A DNA stretch of 64,000 nucleotides from Ceratodon purpureus (Eukaryota > Streptophyta > Bryopsida > Pseudoditrichales > Ditrichaceae): contig CM026428.1 in the NCBI GenBank assembly GCA_014871385.1, forward strand, positions 2,304,776-2,368,775. The letters are read 5' to 3'. Shown one piece after another: positions 33,742 to 44,824 of this stretch (within the stretch, counting starts at the first letter, position 1; every line of letters begins with the position of its first letter). A model generated the notes under the pieces. The model did not search any database. It was given only the letters and a program-made list of their open reading frames with translations, and had not been told where the DNA came from. A program made the translations under genes and the position numbers.

Positions 33742-36700
33742 GAAGTAGTCGATGTAGTGAGACACGCTTTAGCACAGATGTGGGAAAATGACGATGAGTA
33801 ATATTTCTTGCAATTAAACCTGTTGTTTTATAACTTTGTCAATTCCATACTATTTCACTGGAACCTACAAACCTTCTATGATCCGACTGTACTGTGTATG
33901 TGATGTGTGTGAACGTACCTGGTTGTTAACTATCTCCCATGCATGACGTTGATTGATTGGTTCAATATACAAGGAGTTACATGCATACCGTTTCCTTCAA
34001 TGTCACTAAGCAAATTAGTTTCTTGCATCAGTCGCAGTGTTAGTTGAGCATAAACATGGCAATAGTAATCAGAGAAGTATGATGCATTAGAAAGTAATGA
34101 AGCAATATGGATGGATAACCTAGGTGGGACTGTAATGATGTTCACATTTAATAATAATCAAAAACCGTTGGTTAAGTTGTTCCTCGGAAGGAATATCCTC
34201 AGAAATAACTCCCCAAATCGCAAGACTGGCATCTAGCATTGTTATGATCCATCTAATTTTATCTCATAGACATTCCCTTCTGAAATATAAGACATACTGT
34301 CCACTCCCGCGGACGAGTCTCACTATAAACAGGGATCTGGGGCAATAATGGAAACGCTTTATCTTTTCTGAAGGGACCACTGCATTATGTGACAAATGTT
34401 TGTCAGCTATTACTACGCAGCTTACCTGGGGTCTCGGCATATACTGTAACTGGACAAACGCGACACTGAATTTGAAGCACAAACCAAAAATAAGAGAGGG
34501 TTGAACTAGTAGACACGTCATGATATTCTCTTAAGTGCCTTCAATGATTGGGTAAATGGACGTTTATAATTTATTTAATTGAAACACGGATGCAAAACCG
34601 CGATTTAATATGAAAAAAGGGCAATTGAAAAGGAAATAACAAAAATCCAATAAAATAAAAGAAAATAAAAATATTTAAAATAACAAATTTACTTAAAATG
34701 AAACATTGTGAATAAGACGCAAAATGTCGAAGCTATAATATTACCTCCATTTGATTAACAAATCCTATCATTAATTTTATACTTAACTATATATGGATGT
34801 GCATGTATGTAGCCTTAAATAATACGTTATTGGACGATTATTTTGTAGGAGTATAAACATTCAGAAATAACCATGAAAACATAATTGGAATGTACAGTAC
34901 TGTTTAATTTGGAATGTGTAGTGCAAGATTCGATTTAGTTAATTCATAGCTCAAACATCAGTTGCCAATTATATAAAAAAATCATGGAGAGCGAATATAG
35001 GCTTAAGTGTTATTCATATACATATCTAAGATATTCGAAAAATCTTAAATTTAAATAATCTACAAATACATATAAAAGATATGAGATAAGTATAAACGCC
35101 TAGTTAGTACTAAAGTATTAGTGAATACGCGGTAATATTTCAAATTAACTCTATGAGGTCAACTAATGTCCTACCAATGTCCATTCTTTTTATTGATGTT
35201 CCTCTTCCATTTATTTTATTTTTTTCTAGAAGCACCTCTTGTTTCCTACTCTTATTATTCTATTTTATTTCTTCTTTTATTTCATACTTCATTTACTTTT
35301 ACTTTTCTATTGCATCCCCTTTCTTCCATCCTTCTTACTCTTCATTTATTTTTTGAAGCTTCTTCTCTCTTCTTGTCCTTCACTTTCTTTTATTTTGATT
35401 TAATTTTTCTCCATCTTATTCATTGTTTTTGTTCCATTATTTTTTATTTTTTTCAACCTTCTTTTGTCTTGTTGTCTATTTCATACTTCATTTACTTTTA
35501 CTTTTCTATTGCATCCCCTTTCTTCCATCCTTCTTACTCTTCAATTATTTTTTGAAACTTCTTCTCTCTTCTTGTCCTTCACTTTCTTTTATTTTGATTT
35601 AATTTTTCTCCATCTTATTCATTGTTTTTGTTCCATTATTTTTTTATTTTTTTATTTTTTTCAACCTTCTTTTGTCTTGTTGTCTATTTCATACTTCATT
35701 TACTTTTACTTTTCTATTGCGTCCCCTTTCTTCCATCCTTCTTACTCTTCATTTATTTTTTGAAGCTTCTTCTCTCTTTGATAAATATTTTTTCATCCTC
35801 TCTCTATTTATTCTTGTCCTTTTCTCATTTCATTTAATTTAATCTTACTTTTTCTTTGCCTTCACATTTCTTCGTATCCTTATTCATCTTTTATTTGATT
35901 ACATGTTATCCAATTTTTTATTTTTTATTTTTTTTTTCCTATCTTATGTTTTATTCTTGTTCACGTCACTCTTTTATTTTTATATTTTTTTCCTCACCCA
36001 TTCTTCTTTCTCGATATGTCATAGTTTTTATGGACTGAATATATGGATAGATCTTCTTTAGGATTTCGGTGGTTGGTGGGACAAACGCTAATGTGGGTGT
36101 TAACGACTATATGTGGCGGGAGAAGATAGAGCGGGAAGGTTTATGAGTGGAGGGAAACGATTCTTTTCAAGGAGAATAGTCCGAGCGGGACGGAATCCAA
36201 AGCAATCAGATTGCCGCCTGAATGTGGCCGTTTGGAAACAAATATAGAAAACATAGCTATTGTACCAAGCTAAGTCCGAGGTACACCTTTCCCTTGCTCG
36301 GTGTTTCTAGTCTTGCTTTGTCTATGAACTGCCCCACCGTCAGAACCTCTTCTACGCACCCTCTTGTACTTCCTCAACTCTCCTTCGCCTCTGCTGCGTG
36401 TTTGCTTTCTCTTCTTATGAGTCCACTGCTTTCATGATTGTGTGTTTCTTGCATAGTGATTTTCTAACGTTAACTCTTCTTCACAGTTTGTCTGCGGTTG
36501 TTCATCTACATTGTACTAAATTTATTCCTTAGACTGAAGTGTATGTAGGTTGTGTTTCCATGAACCAGTTCTCAAAAGGAGAGTTCTTTGGAGGTGGCTC
36601 ACTGGACCACCCTTCGAGGCTTCTCAAAACAACTGTAGGGCGCATCAATGGAGGTAGTAGATTTTTCAGAACCGTGCACAATTGATTTACAATTTTTTGT

Positions 36701-36775
36701 TCATTTTATTTAAGTTCTAGAGTGCAACGATCTCTCCAATGTCCTGACCATGAACTTAGCAAAGGTTGCTCAAAT
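33742..36775. other. Spacer between the two convergent element B genes
   Basis: About 34,550-35,150 is AT-rich. From about 35,160 to 36,010 the plus strand is almost all pyrimidine and contains a tandem repeat (separate entry); the Phe/Ser-rich open frames there are composition artefacts. Around 36,559-36,650 an ATG-led stretch (MNQFSKGEFFGGG) ending at a possible donor looks weakly coding but nothing supports it further. Confidence 0.55.
35282..35790. repeat. Pyrimidine-rich tandem repeat, about 2.5 copies of a 200-bp unit
   Basis: The word TCATACTTCATTTACTTTTA recurs at 35282, 35481 and 35689, giving periods of 199 and 208 bp; the units between them are nearly identical apart from runs of T that differ in length. 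The third copy is partial. Confidence 0.85.
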
Positions 36776-39700
36776 TTATGCAACTGTTTGATAGCGTATC
36801 CTGACTTTCGACTTGGAGGTGTCACGATCCTTCTTTTTCATAGTGGTTCTTCGTATCGACCTGGTTGGCTTCTCTTCTTTCTCTTCCACTCGCTTCTCCC
36901 GTTTTGACTTCAGTTTTATTTTCCATTGCTTGTCCCGACACTTGCTACTCCCGCATCGGCATCTGAAGCTGGGTATATCCCGGTCATCTGACTTGAAGTC
37001 CTCGCCGTAGTCCTGCCACACATGTCACCCGTAAATTAGTAACAGATCCTAGAATTTAGTTTAGAATTTATATAAGAATAGAAGTCACGCTGGACTTTGA
37101 AGAGGTAGGGCCTAATGTTTGGTAGTGCTACTTACCCATGTCAGCTCCTCTCCTGGGTGGATGTCACGTTTCGCGAAGAATGCAACGTGGTAGATACAGT
37201 CTTCTGCTGAGTGGAGTCGAGCAAGGACGTCGATGACGTTGGCTCCCTCGCACCTGAAAACAACCAAAGTAACAAATATTAGGAGTAATTTGGACTACTA
37301 AACTCTAAGCACTGAATTCCAACCTATACCGAGCATAGTGAGCTAGGACAGTCCATGCCTGTGGTTTAGAAATCTGGCAACATTGCCATAGTGAGTTGCA
37401 TCGATACTTAGGGAGTTGTTGTCCGTGGCCATTATTTCTGATCGCCAACAAGCATCGAGCTGAAGAGTATAGGTTTGCCTAAACCCAAGAAGCTTGTGCA
37501 CCAGGTGGTTCCGTTCGATCAGTTCACCATTAGTCACAATCTCCCCCGCGAGCTCAAACAAAAACTTACCTGCCTGGATGTGCTCCACTGTCCGGAGACC
37601 CCAGCCTCGAGTAGAAGTATTGAAAACCTGCCAACGACAAAGCAATTTTTAGAAACAAATTCTTTAATATCGCAAATTTCATAATGAAATCAATAACTCT
37701 GTAACTTGTTTCATTCATCCTTACCTGGACTTTCGTCATCATGCCATGTTGTATGACCCGGTTCCCACACTTTGAATGGCAAGCGCACATGGAGTTGCAT
37801 TCCGTAATAAAAGTCTTTCCTTCGTGACCACGACAAACTGTCTCCTCCTCACTAGTAGTCTCCTTGTCCTCATTCGGAAGACTGGAACAATAACACCCGG
37901 AACCAAAGTCACAATATTCCAAACCTGGTTTGTCATCCAACTTTTTCATGACGTCGGCCCGAAGGAGGCCAGCCGTGTCATATGCAAAATCCCCCGAGTG
38001 TAGGGCGCACGTGCAACCAGACTTTCCAGAAGTCAGACAGTCCGAACCACATCCTAGACATCCTGCTCTGGGTTTGAATGTGTCTTGAATGGGTTTCCAC
38101 AAGTCGTCACCAGGCTCCTCAACTAACACCATGCTCTCTTTAGTGTAATAAAACTGAGGAAGGGGGATTGGATTTCCAACTGGACCGACCACTTGCACGG
38201 GATTTTGCTCCAAGCCATGTGATAGGTCCGCAACCAATACATTACCCTGTTTTGACAAGGCAGATTTTATTCCCTTAGAATTAGTGGATGGGGTGACTTA
38301 TTTTGGCACGCGATGGAATACATACAAAAAGTCAAATATAGAGTAGAAAACCAATTATCGGAATGAATAATAAACATATCAGAGTATAGAGGAAAAAACC
38401 ATAGACCCAAACGAGCCCAGGCATGTATAACTGAAGATACGAAGCATAGTGTACAAAAAAATTTCGCACCCATACTCAACTGCCTACACAAGACTACACA
38501 ATCCTGCACAAAACTACTACAACAGTTAGTTAGAGGACGCCAATACAATGTTCACCGGCTTCAGTTTTTTTCCACTTGGTTTGCCTTCGGGACTTGCAAC
38601 ATCGGGGCAGCTACGATTGGTAGGGCTCTCCTTCGACTTTCTTTTGCTTGATTTCTTCTGCCCACCTACTTCCACTGCACGGTCCTTCTTCTTATTTCTT
38701 CCCTTGGACTTCCGCTTGATTGCCTTCTCATCACCTTCACCTTCCTGGACCTCATCTCCAGCGTCGGTGGATCTTCTACTGGCACGAGTCCTCTGAGCTA
38801 GCCCCAGCTCTTCGCCACCTCCTCTTCCAATCAGACCTTGTCCCTCCAGCTCCTCCTGCAGCCGCCTCCCTTCTAAGGACTTTCTCGTCCCCTTCACATG
38901 TTTCTCCTTGGCCTGGTTCCCAACACCTCTGGCCACCTCGTCTTCCTCCGCCAATTCCTTCATGACTGCCGGATTCTCTCCTACAGGACAGGCCTTGTCT
39001 TGGTTAGTGGGCACTTCCATTGCCATGTTCAACTAGACCAAGGAGCTCCAAGGCCTGCCCCATATTCCCAGACTGTCTTGTTCCAGCACCTCCTCTTGCT
39101 CCTCGCCTAACCCCTCGTCTCCTACAACCTTCACTACCTGAACAGCACCCCCTACCTTACCCTTAGTCTCCCCTCCTCCTTCTATTTCACTATCCAGCTC
39201 CATGTCACTATCTCTCTTAACCTCCCCGGCCCCTTGTACTATGTCCTGTCTTGGCTCGCCTTCTTCACCTGTGTCAATCGTCGGTTCTACTCCACGTGGG
39301 CGTTCCAGGGTTTCTCTATCTTGGGCTGCCACCATTTGAACAGGTGGAGTCTGAATCAGACCCTCATCCCGGAACTTCTTCTCGATGTCCATCCTCGGTC
39401 CATTATTCTCTCTTGGTACATCTTCTTGAACCTGCAAAACCTGAAGACTGTGGCCACTTTCTCCTTCATCATCTTCATTGTCGCTCTCTTCACTATCACT
39501 GTTGCTTCCACTGACTGTTGTACCCGAGTTTGACGATAGGTCAGGGCATTTCTCTGAGGCAATCTCACGTGAACAGTTAGAACTTAATACCTTGTAGACA
39601 AATCACGCACTTTCCATTCATTCGGCATTTGAAATACAACTGAAATACAATGTGAGGTACATAATATAATACCTCATTAGTGGAGTTAGAATTGCATACC

Positions 39701-42700
39701 TTCGGGTTCAGAGTCTTCCTCTTCCGAATCTTCAACAAACTCGGGCTCATTTACCTTTGATTTCCCGCGTGAATCCCTCTCAAGGCACTCGTAAACCATC
39801 TCCGGAGGTAGTCTAGCTCGTGCTCCAGTTTTCCGTCCCTCAGATCTCCCGATCGACGTTCCAGACCTTGTGGTTGTCTGATTAATCTTGACGGGACTGT
39901 CCACCACCATCTTACCTCCATCCTCCTCTCTGACCACCTATAGACTGCTTGTAAACGTTTCTCCACCGGCTGAGTCTCTAAAACGAGTAGATACTGCTTG
40001 ACTTTGCTCTCCACCACTAGCAAGCCCGTGCGAAAGGCAAGACACCGGTTTCAATGAGGAATCTGTCATCAACCCAAACAATCTGAATTAACAAGTAGTT
40101 CAAAAGTACAACAATGTACTATTAGTACGTCTACTATTCGCAAAAACTACTATTAGTACTTCAATACCAAGTAAACCTTGGTACTTTGCTAGTACATCAT
40201 ACAAATAATATACTATTCTAGAGCAGCGTAGTACTATTATGCCACCTAAGTACTAGTAGAACTGAGAGAAGAACTAGTAAGTACGCTTTGTATTTCAGAT
40301 AAATTATCATTCTTACAAAGAGTACTACGCTGTACTAATCTAGAAATTGATAGTGAATACATAATGTACAACATATACAACTACTGCGTCTACATTTGAA
40401 TTTACCAAAAGTATTCGATGTACACAAACTCTACGAAGAAGGCAAAATGTACATGAAAGTACAAAACGAGTACAATAAGTAAAGAAAACAAAAAAACGGA
40501 AAATGCATCCAAGTACAAAAGCAATAAACTGTAGAGGGGAATGTAATCTTCCTTGAGCCTCTGCAAGACAAGTACTTGTGATTAGTAACTCTCTGTTGTA
40601 AGGGAAACCAAAAAAACGCTAAAGAGTACATCTTTAGTACTATCCCTAATACTAAAAGGAATATAAGTACTATAAGCACTACGTCCCGTAGAAACTCGAA
40701 GCATTTAGGCAGTACCTCAAAACAGGTTGGTAGGATGGCATTTGAAATAAAAACCACCGTAAGTACTGACCTGTGTTAGGACATCGCAGACGTGCTCGTT
40801 CAGCTCGTTCAGCAAGCAACCGCGCCACCTCCTCATCACACACGGTCATCTGCGCAGCAACATCTTCGACAACAAGAGTACCTGGACCTCCCCACCCGAA
40901 ACTACGGTGCCAATCTGGGTCTACCAGTTTATCACTACAGTTAGCTGCGGCACACTTGTACCCACTCTCGTAGGTCACCTTTGCGCAGAAAGGGTGATAC
41001 ATGTGCTTACAACTCGCTATGACTATATCACTCTTCGGGAAGTTGAAACCGCAAAGGGCACGTGCTTGGTGATTTTCAAGAACCTGCGCTCGGGAGACAA
41101 GTCTTCACCAAATGCGGAATCAGGGTAAACAAGTGGCACAGGGTTGAGGCTCGCACATTGCCTCCCATATTTGATGCGATCGATCTCCACCTTTACCCCT
41201 TCACACATCCGCGACTTCTGCTCCCGCAACCTACGACACTCTGCTGCGGCTATATCCCTCTGTAGCGCCTCCGCCTCCTTTTTTTCTAGAACTTGCTTCT
41301 GTTCCTCCAATAGCTCGGCTAATAAACTCTGCTTTGCTTCGTTTCCCGGATGTGCCACGTCCGCATTCTGAAGAGAGGCCAGATTAGCCTCATAGGACTC
41401 CACCATCAGGAGTGCAAGTCGCTGGTCTTGAGCAGCTCCTTCCTTAGCCTTCTTCGCCAACTCCTCGTCCAACTTCAACCCCTCTATCTCCATTAGTAAC
41501 ACAGCGTGCATTGTCTGGAAATACTCCAGCTTTGACATTGATGCTATTCCCCGGTCCTCTACCTTCACCGACGACTTAGCAAATTCCCCTTTCGTCCCCA
41601 TTTTTCTACTGCTCGGGAAATTGCTAGGTGCCGGGATAGCCCTCCTCTACAAGAACAGACATTCAGAAGAAACGAATAGATAGTTAGAAACAATGCTTTT
41701 AGAATATACATTACATCCAGACATAAACATAAACGAAAGAAATTAACCTTAATCACAACAGACATATATTACAATGCAATTCATTTCTATGGACCGGGCT
41801 AATGCAATGCGAAGTATAGACCAACTTAGACTCCTATAACACTGACCCATTAAATCCAATGTTTTCTATTCAATTAAAATCATAGCAATATCCGTGCACT
41901 ACAAGTAATTGCTAGCAATCATAGCAATATCCTAGCAAACTACAAATTGAAATCATTCCATTGTCATTGCAATGTCTTCCATAACATAAATTGTAATCAT
42001 ACACACTAATGTAGAGCAGAAAATAAACAACTAACACACATAACAGGAAAGAATTTCAAGCAGTTTAGTTTACGTACCTTGGTGGGCGTCGTAGCCTCCA
42101 TTCCGACATTCGGCTCCAATTTCACCGCAGCATCAACCTTCAAACTCCTCCAAGTCCGCTTTGTAACCTTCGCACCCGTATTGATAGCGAATTGGAGCTT
42201 GGAAAGATCCTGCTCGTACTTCCTCCGCTAGCTGTGATTGGTCTCTTGGCCATACAACGCCCAATTAACCAAGTTATTTTGATATTCCAAGACCACGCCA
42301 ACAGCAAACTGCTTGGTCACGCATCTAGGTATCTCTTCAGGACCGTGTTGATACACGATTGGATGCATATACTTGATACGGTTCACTATCTCCCGCACCT
42401 TGCATTCTGACCACGAATATCCACCACGCCCCTTAACCCCCTCCGGCTTCAACCCAAACTCCAGCATTGTCTTGTCGCTGATGTCCTTATCCTTCCGACA
42501 ACGATGGGGGTTGATTGAGTTCGGCCCGCACTCCAGATTGTACCTGTCGCGAAAGTCCTCCCAAGTTAGCACATCCGGAGGAGTTTTCAAGCCATCTATC
42601 AACTCCTGCAAGTCGTCGATGTTGAGAAAGCGCTCCTCCTCCTTCACAGGCATCCCTGGTGCTTCACTGCCCCCTGACTTAGTCTTAACGAGCTTCACTC

Positions 42701-42791
42701 CCATCCCAGATCCAGCACTCCCTCTAGACCTATTCTTTCCATCCCTCGAAGTTGATATCATCCCTTCTAAACCCCCGGACTTCCTCGACAT
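36776..42791 (-). pseudogene. Element B cargo: long protein with RING-like finger and SUVR-type SET histone methyltransferase domain, three in-frame stops
   Basis: Exons: 42791-42078, 41646-41131, 41083-40771, 40062-39700, 39553-38556, 38246-37725, 37627-37359, 37253-37136, 37012-36776. These sum to 4,050 bases in one phase. The N-terminal 230 residues are unrecognised, followed by a coiled coil, then a zinc module (ALCGFNF, CKHMYHPFCA, NCSDKL, WHRSFG). A long charged low-complexity region precedes a Cys-rich pre-SET (GCLGCGSDCL, CTCALH, CNSMCACHSKCGNRV). SET has TRGWGLRT, NVARFLNHRC and EELTWDYG; post-SET is CRCGSSKC. Plant enzymes of this layout methylate histone H3 Lys9. TAG codons at 42230, 39940 and 39035 interrupt otherwise open exons. 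One intron is GC-AG (37358-37255); one is only 47 nt (41130-41084) and might be a frameshift. With these stops no full protein is made unless they are read through. Confidence 0.78.
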
Positions 42792-43060
42792 TGCTAAACA
42801 CTTATACAACAAGATCCCCGCCCCAAACTTATGCGAACCCTAAACCCTAAACAAATATTCCAGCTCTTACCCTAGAGGAGCAGCTAAACCTTATCGCAAA
42901 CACTTAAGGGAAAACAATAAAACTGCGACAGAAGACTCTAACTCTATATCCTCAAACTCTGAATACCCATTTGAGCTATCGCACCCAATAACAAACCACA
43001 TCTCCAACAAACAAAGACATTAAACAATGATGCACAAACAAGTGAAATCCCAACTGAAAC

Positions 43061-43440
43061 CAAACTCTAAGACAAACACACGCAACCCCCAAAAACTGTA
43101 ACTCTCAATCCCTCAGTCCTCACAGAAACCTCTAATTCTCAAACCATCTAACCCTCGATCCCTCTATCTCTCACAAAACCTCTGACCCTCCATCTGAACT
43201 AACAACACAGTAGTAAACAACACAACAGATAACTCTCCTCTCCAAAACTCACAACATCTAAGCAGATTGCAAAACCAACCCTAAGCAGAACACACGCAAC
43301 TCACAAGAACTCTAACTCTCAATCCCTCTATCCCTCACAGAAACCTCTAACCCTCAAACCCTCTAACACCCTAAACCCTCTATCCCTCGCAAAACCCCCT
43401 AACCCTCCATCTGAACTAACAACATAACAACTAACATCAA
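43061..43440. repeat. 214-bp direct duplication rich in telomere-like CCCTAA/CCCTCTA words
   Basis: Segments 43061-43225 and 43275-43440 align with a 214-base offset (CGCAAC at 43081 and 43295). Both contain many CCCTC, CTAACCCTC and AACCCTCTA words, and CCCTAAACCCTAAAC occurs nearby at about 42838. It lies in the 5' flank of the SET gene, inside element B. Confidence 0.75.
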
Positions 43441-43765
43441 AACAAAAGACCCTCCTCTTGAAAAATCAAAACTTTTAACCAAATTGCGAACCACAAAACA
43501 CAACCGAGACTAACTTAGACCAACACCAACGAGACTGGAGAAATCTGGAGGTTCAAGACGATGACTACCGGCTACAACAGGTGAGACCCAATCCAGTTAC
43601 CTGAGACCACCGGTCAAGTCCAACGTGATTGGTCGATCTGAGCATGGGCGCAGGTGGATCGCGGTGGTGATATCGACGGCCACGGTTATCCAGAGAAGTA
43701 CTACAGATACTTACTAGTATAAATGTACTATAAAAGTACTTCTAAAATCTGCCCAAAGTGTACCC

Positions 43766-43795
43766 GGTGTAGTGTACTCTCACCCATATGAAGAG
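43766..43795 (-). repeat. Right terminal inverted repeat of element B
   Basis: On the minus strand it reads CTCTTCATATGGGTGAGAG then TACACTACACC, matching the left end at 22 of 30 positions. TATAA follows at 43796-43800. Confidence 0.55.
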
Positions 43796-43800
43796 TATAA

Positions 43801-44824
43801 CATTGATGCCACATATTGAACATCATGTTTTGTTAAGTTATAGGAAGAAGCCTTTTATGGAAATAATTGAATCAAATGAGATCATATTATATTAGAGGTG
43901 TAATAGAAGCACTTAGGCCTAGAGGTTGGAGTTTAGTTCAATAAAAACCTTGCAACTTTTACAATGGAATGGCCTCAAATTCCTAACAAATTTGTGCCAC
44001 ATAGGCCATCATGTAAAATGGAGGAAGTTTGAATTGGTTTCTAATTAAAGTCCTAGAGTCCAATTCATCTTATTTGAGTGATTGTATTGATTGAAATTTG
44101 ACTACTTGGAATTGGGCTTTTGTGTCTAAAATCCCCTTTAGTATACATGGCAAAATTTGGATTCTATTGGTTACATAGAATAGAGCACAAAAGGATTTCA
44201 CGAGTTGTAATCCATTCCACAGTAACGCAATGGCTATTTATATTCAAGGATTTAGAAAATAAAATATAAATGGTCTTTGCTTCTACAAATATGTCTACAA
44301 GGTTGTATGCTCTCCATTAGATTATAGGTTTCAATAGGTTGTTGGACTAATTGTTGGTAGTATTATATTACCAGAGGACAATCACATAATTAACTTTGTG
44401 CATTGTGAATTATAAGTAGTGTGTGATCAATCTATGCTGATTTATGTAATTATGTGTGTGTGTGTGTGTTAAATTTTACTAAGGATCACAAGGACTGTAC
44501 ATGGTAGTGTATCTCTTGATTGGAATTCAGTGTTCATTTTATTTCTGCAACACATAATTGGAATCTTCAATGGCTCTAGAGAATATGATGTGTTCACGTT
44601 ATTTCGACAATGTAGGATTGGTATAATTGGGGTGGGCTATAGAGTAACAAATGCGTTGCTGAAGGGGCCGGCTTCTCTCCGTAAAAATTACCTGATTTCC
44701 GGTACTCATGGCCGGCGTCAACATGCCCGATTCTGGTAGCAGAAGAGGACACAGTATGATTGTGCCTATAGCCAGCACAGATTCGAGTAGATTAGCACAA
44801 GTGAGCATATTTGTAAGACAATAT
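43801..44824. other. AT-rich intergenic DNA between element B and the Sfi1-like gene
   Basis: No coding region seen. Contains a short (TG)n microsatellite at about 44452-44470. The GTAC-rich composition of element B ends here. Confidence 0.55.

Larger units (their letters stand above)
28665..43795. mobile_element. Element B: putative 15.1-kb giant DNA transposon carrying a SET-domain gene
   Basis: Inverted ends at 28665-28694 and 43766-43795 match at 22 of 30 positions, including CATAT, GGTG and ACACTAC blocks. TATAA lies directly outside each end (28660-28664 and 43796-43800), as a 5-bp target duplication would. Inside are a transposase-like gene on the plus strand (30187-33741) and a SET/RING-like gene on the minus strand (36776-42791), convergent, with a pyrimidine-rich spacer between. 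Introns and flanks of both genes are dense in GTAC words, and this compositional signature stops at the proposed ends. The terminal repeats alone are weak; the match of ends, duplication and composition is what supports one unit. Alternative: two separate elements side by side. Confidence 0.6.

Noticed and set aside
35153-35837. Several Phe/Ser-rich open frames, one of 129 codons
   Set aside because: Product of the pyrimidine tract and its tandem repeat; each unit repeats the same peptide.
28686-43775. Element B as a CACTA/En-Spm transposon, since CACTAC occurs near both ends
   Set aside because: Bases outside CACTAC do not form a 3-bp duplication, homology between the ends continues outward past CACTAC, and the transposase does not look like tnp2.
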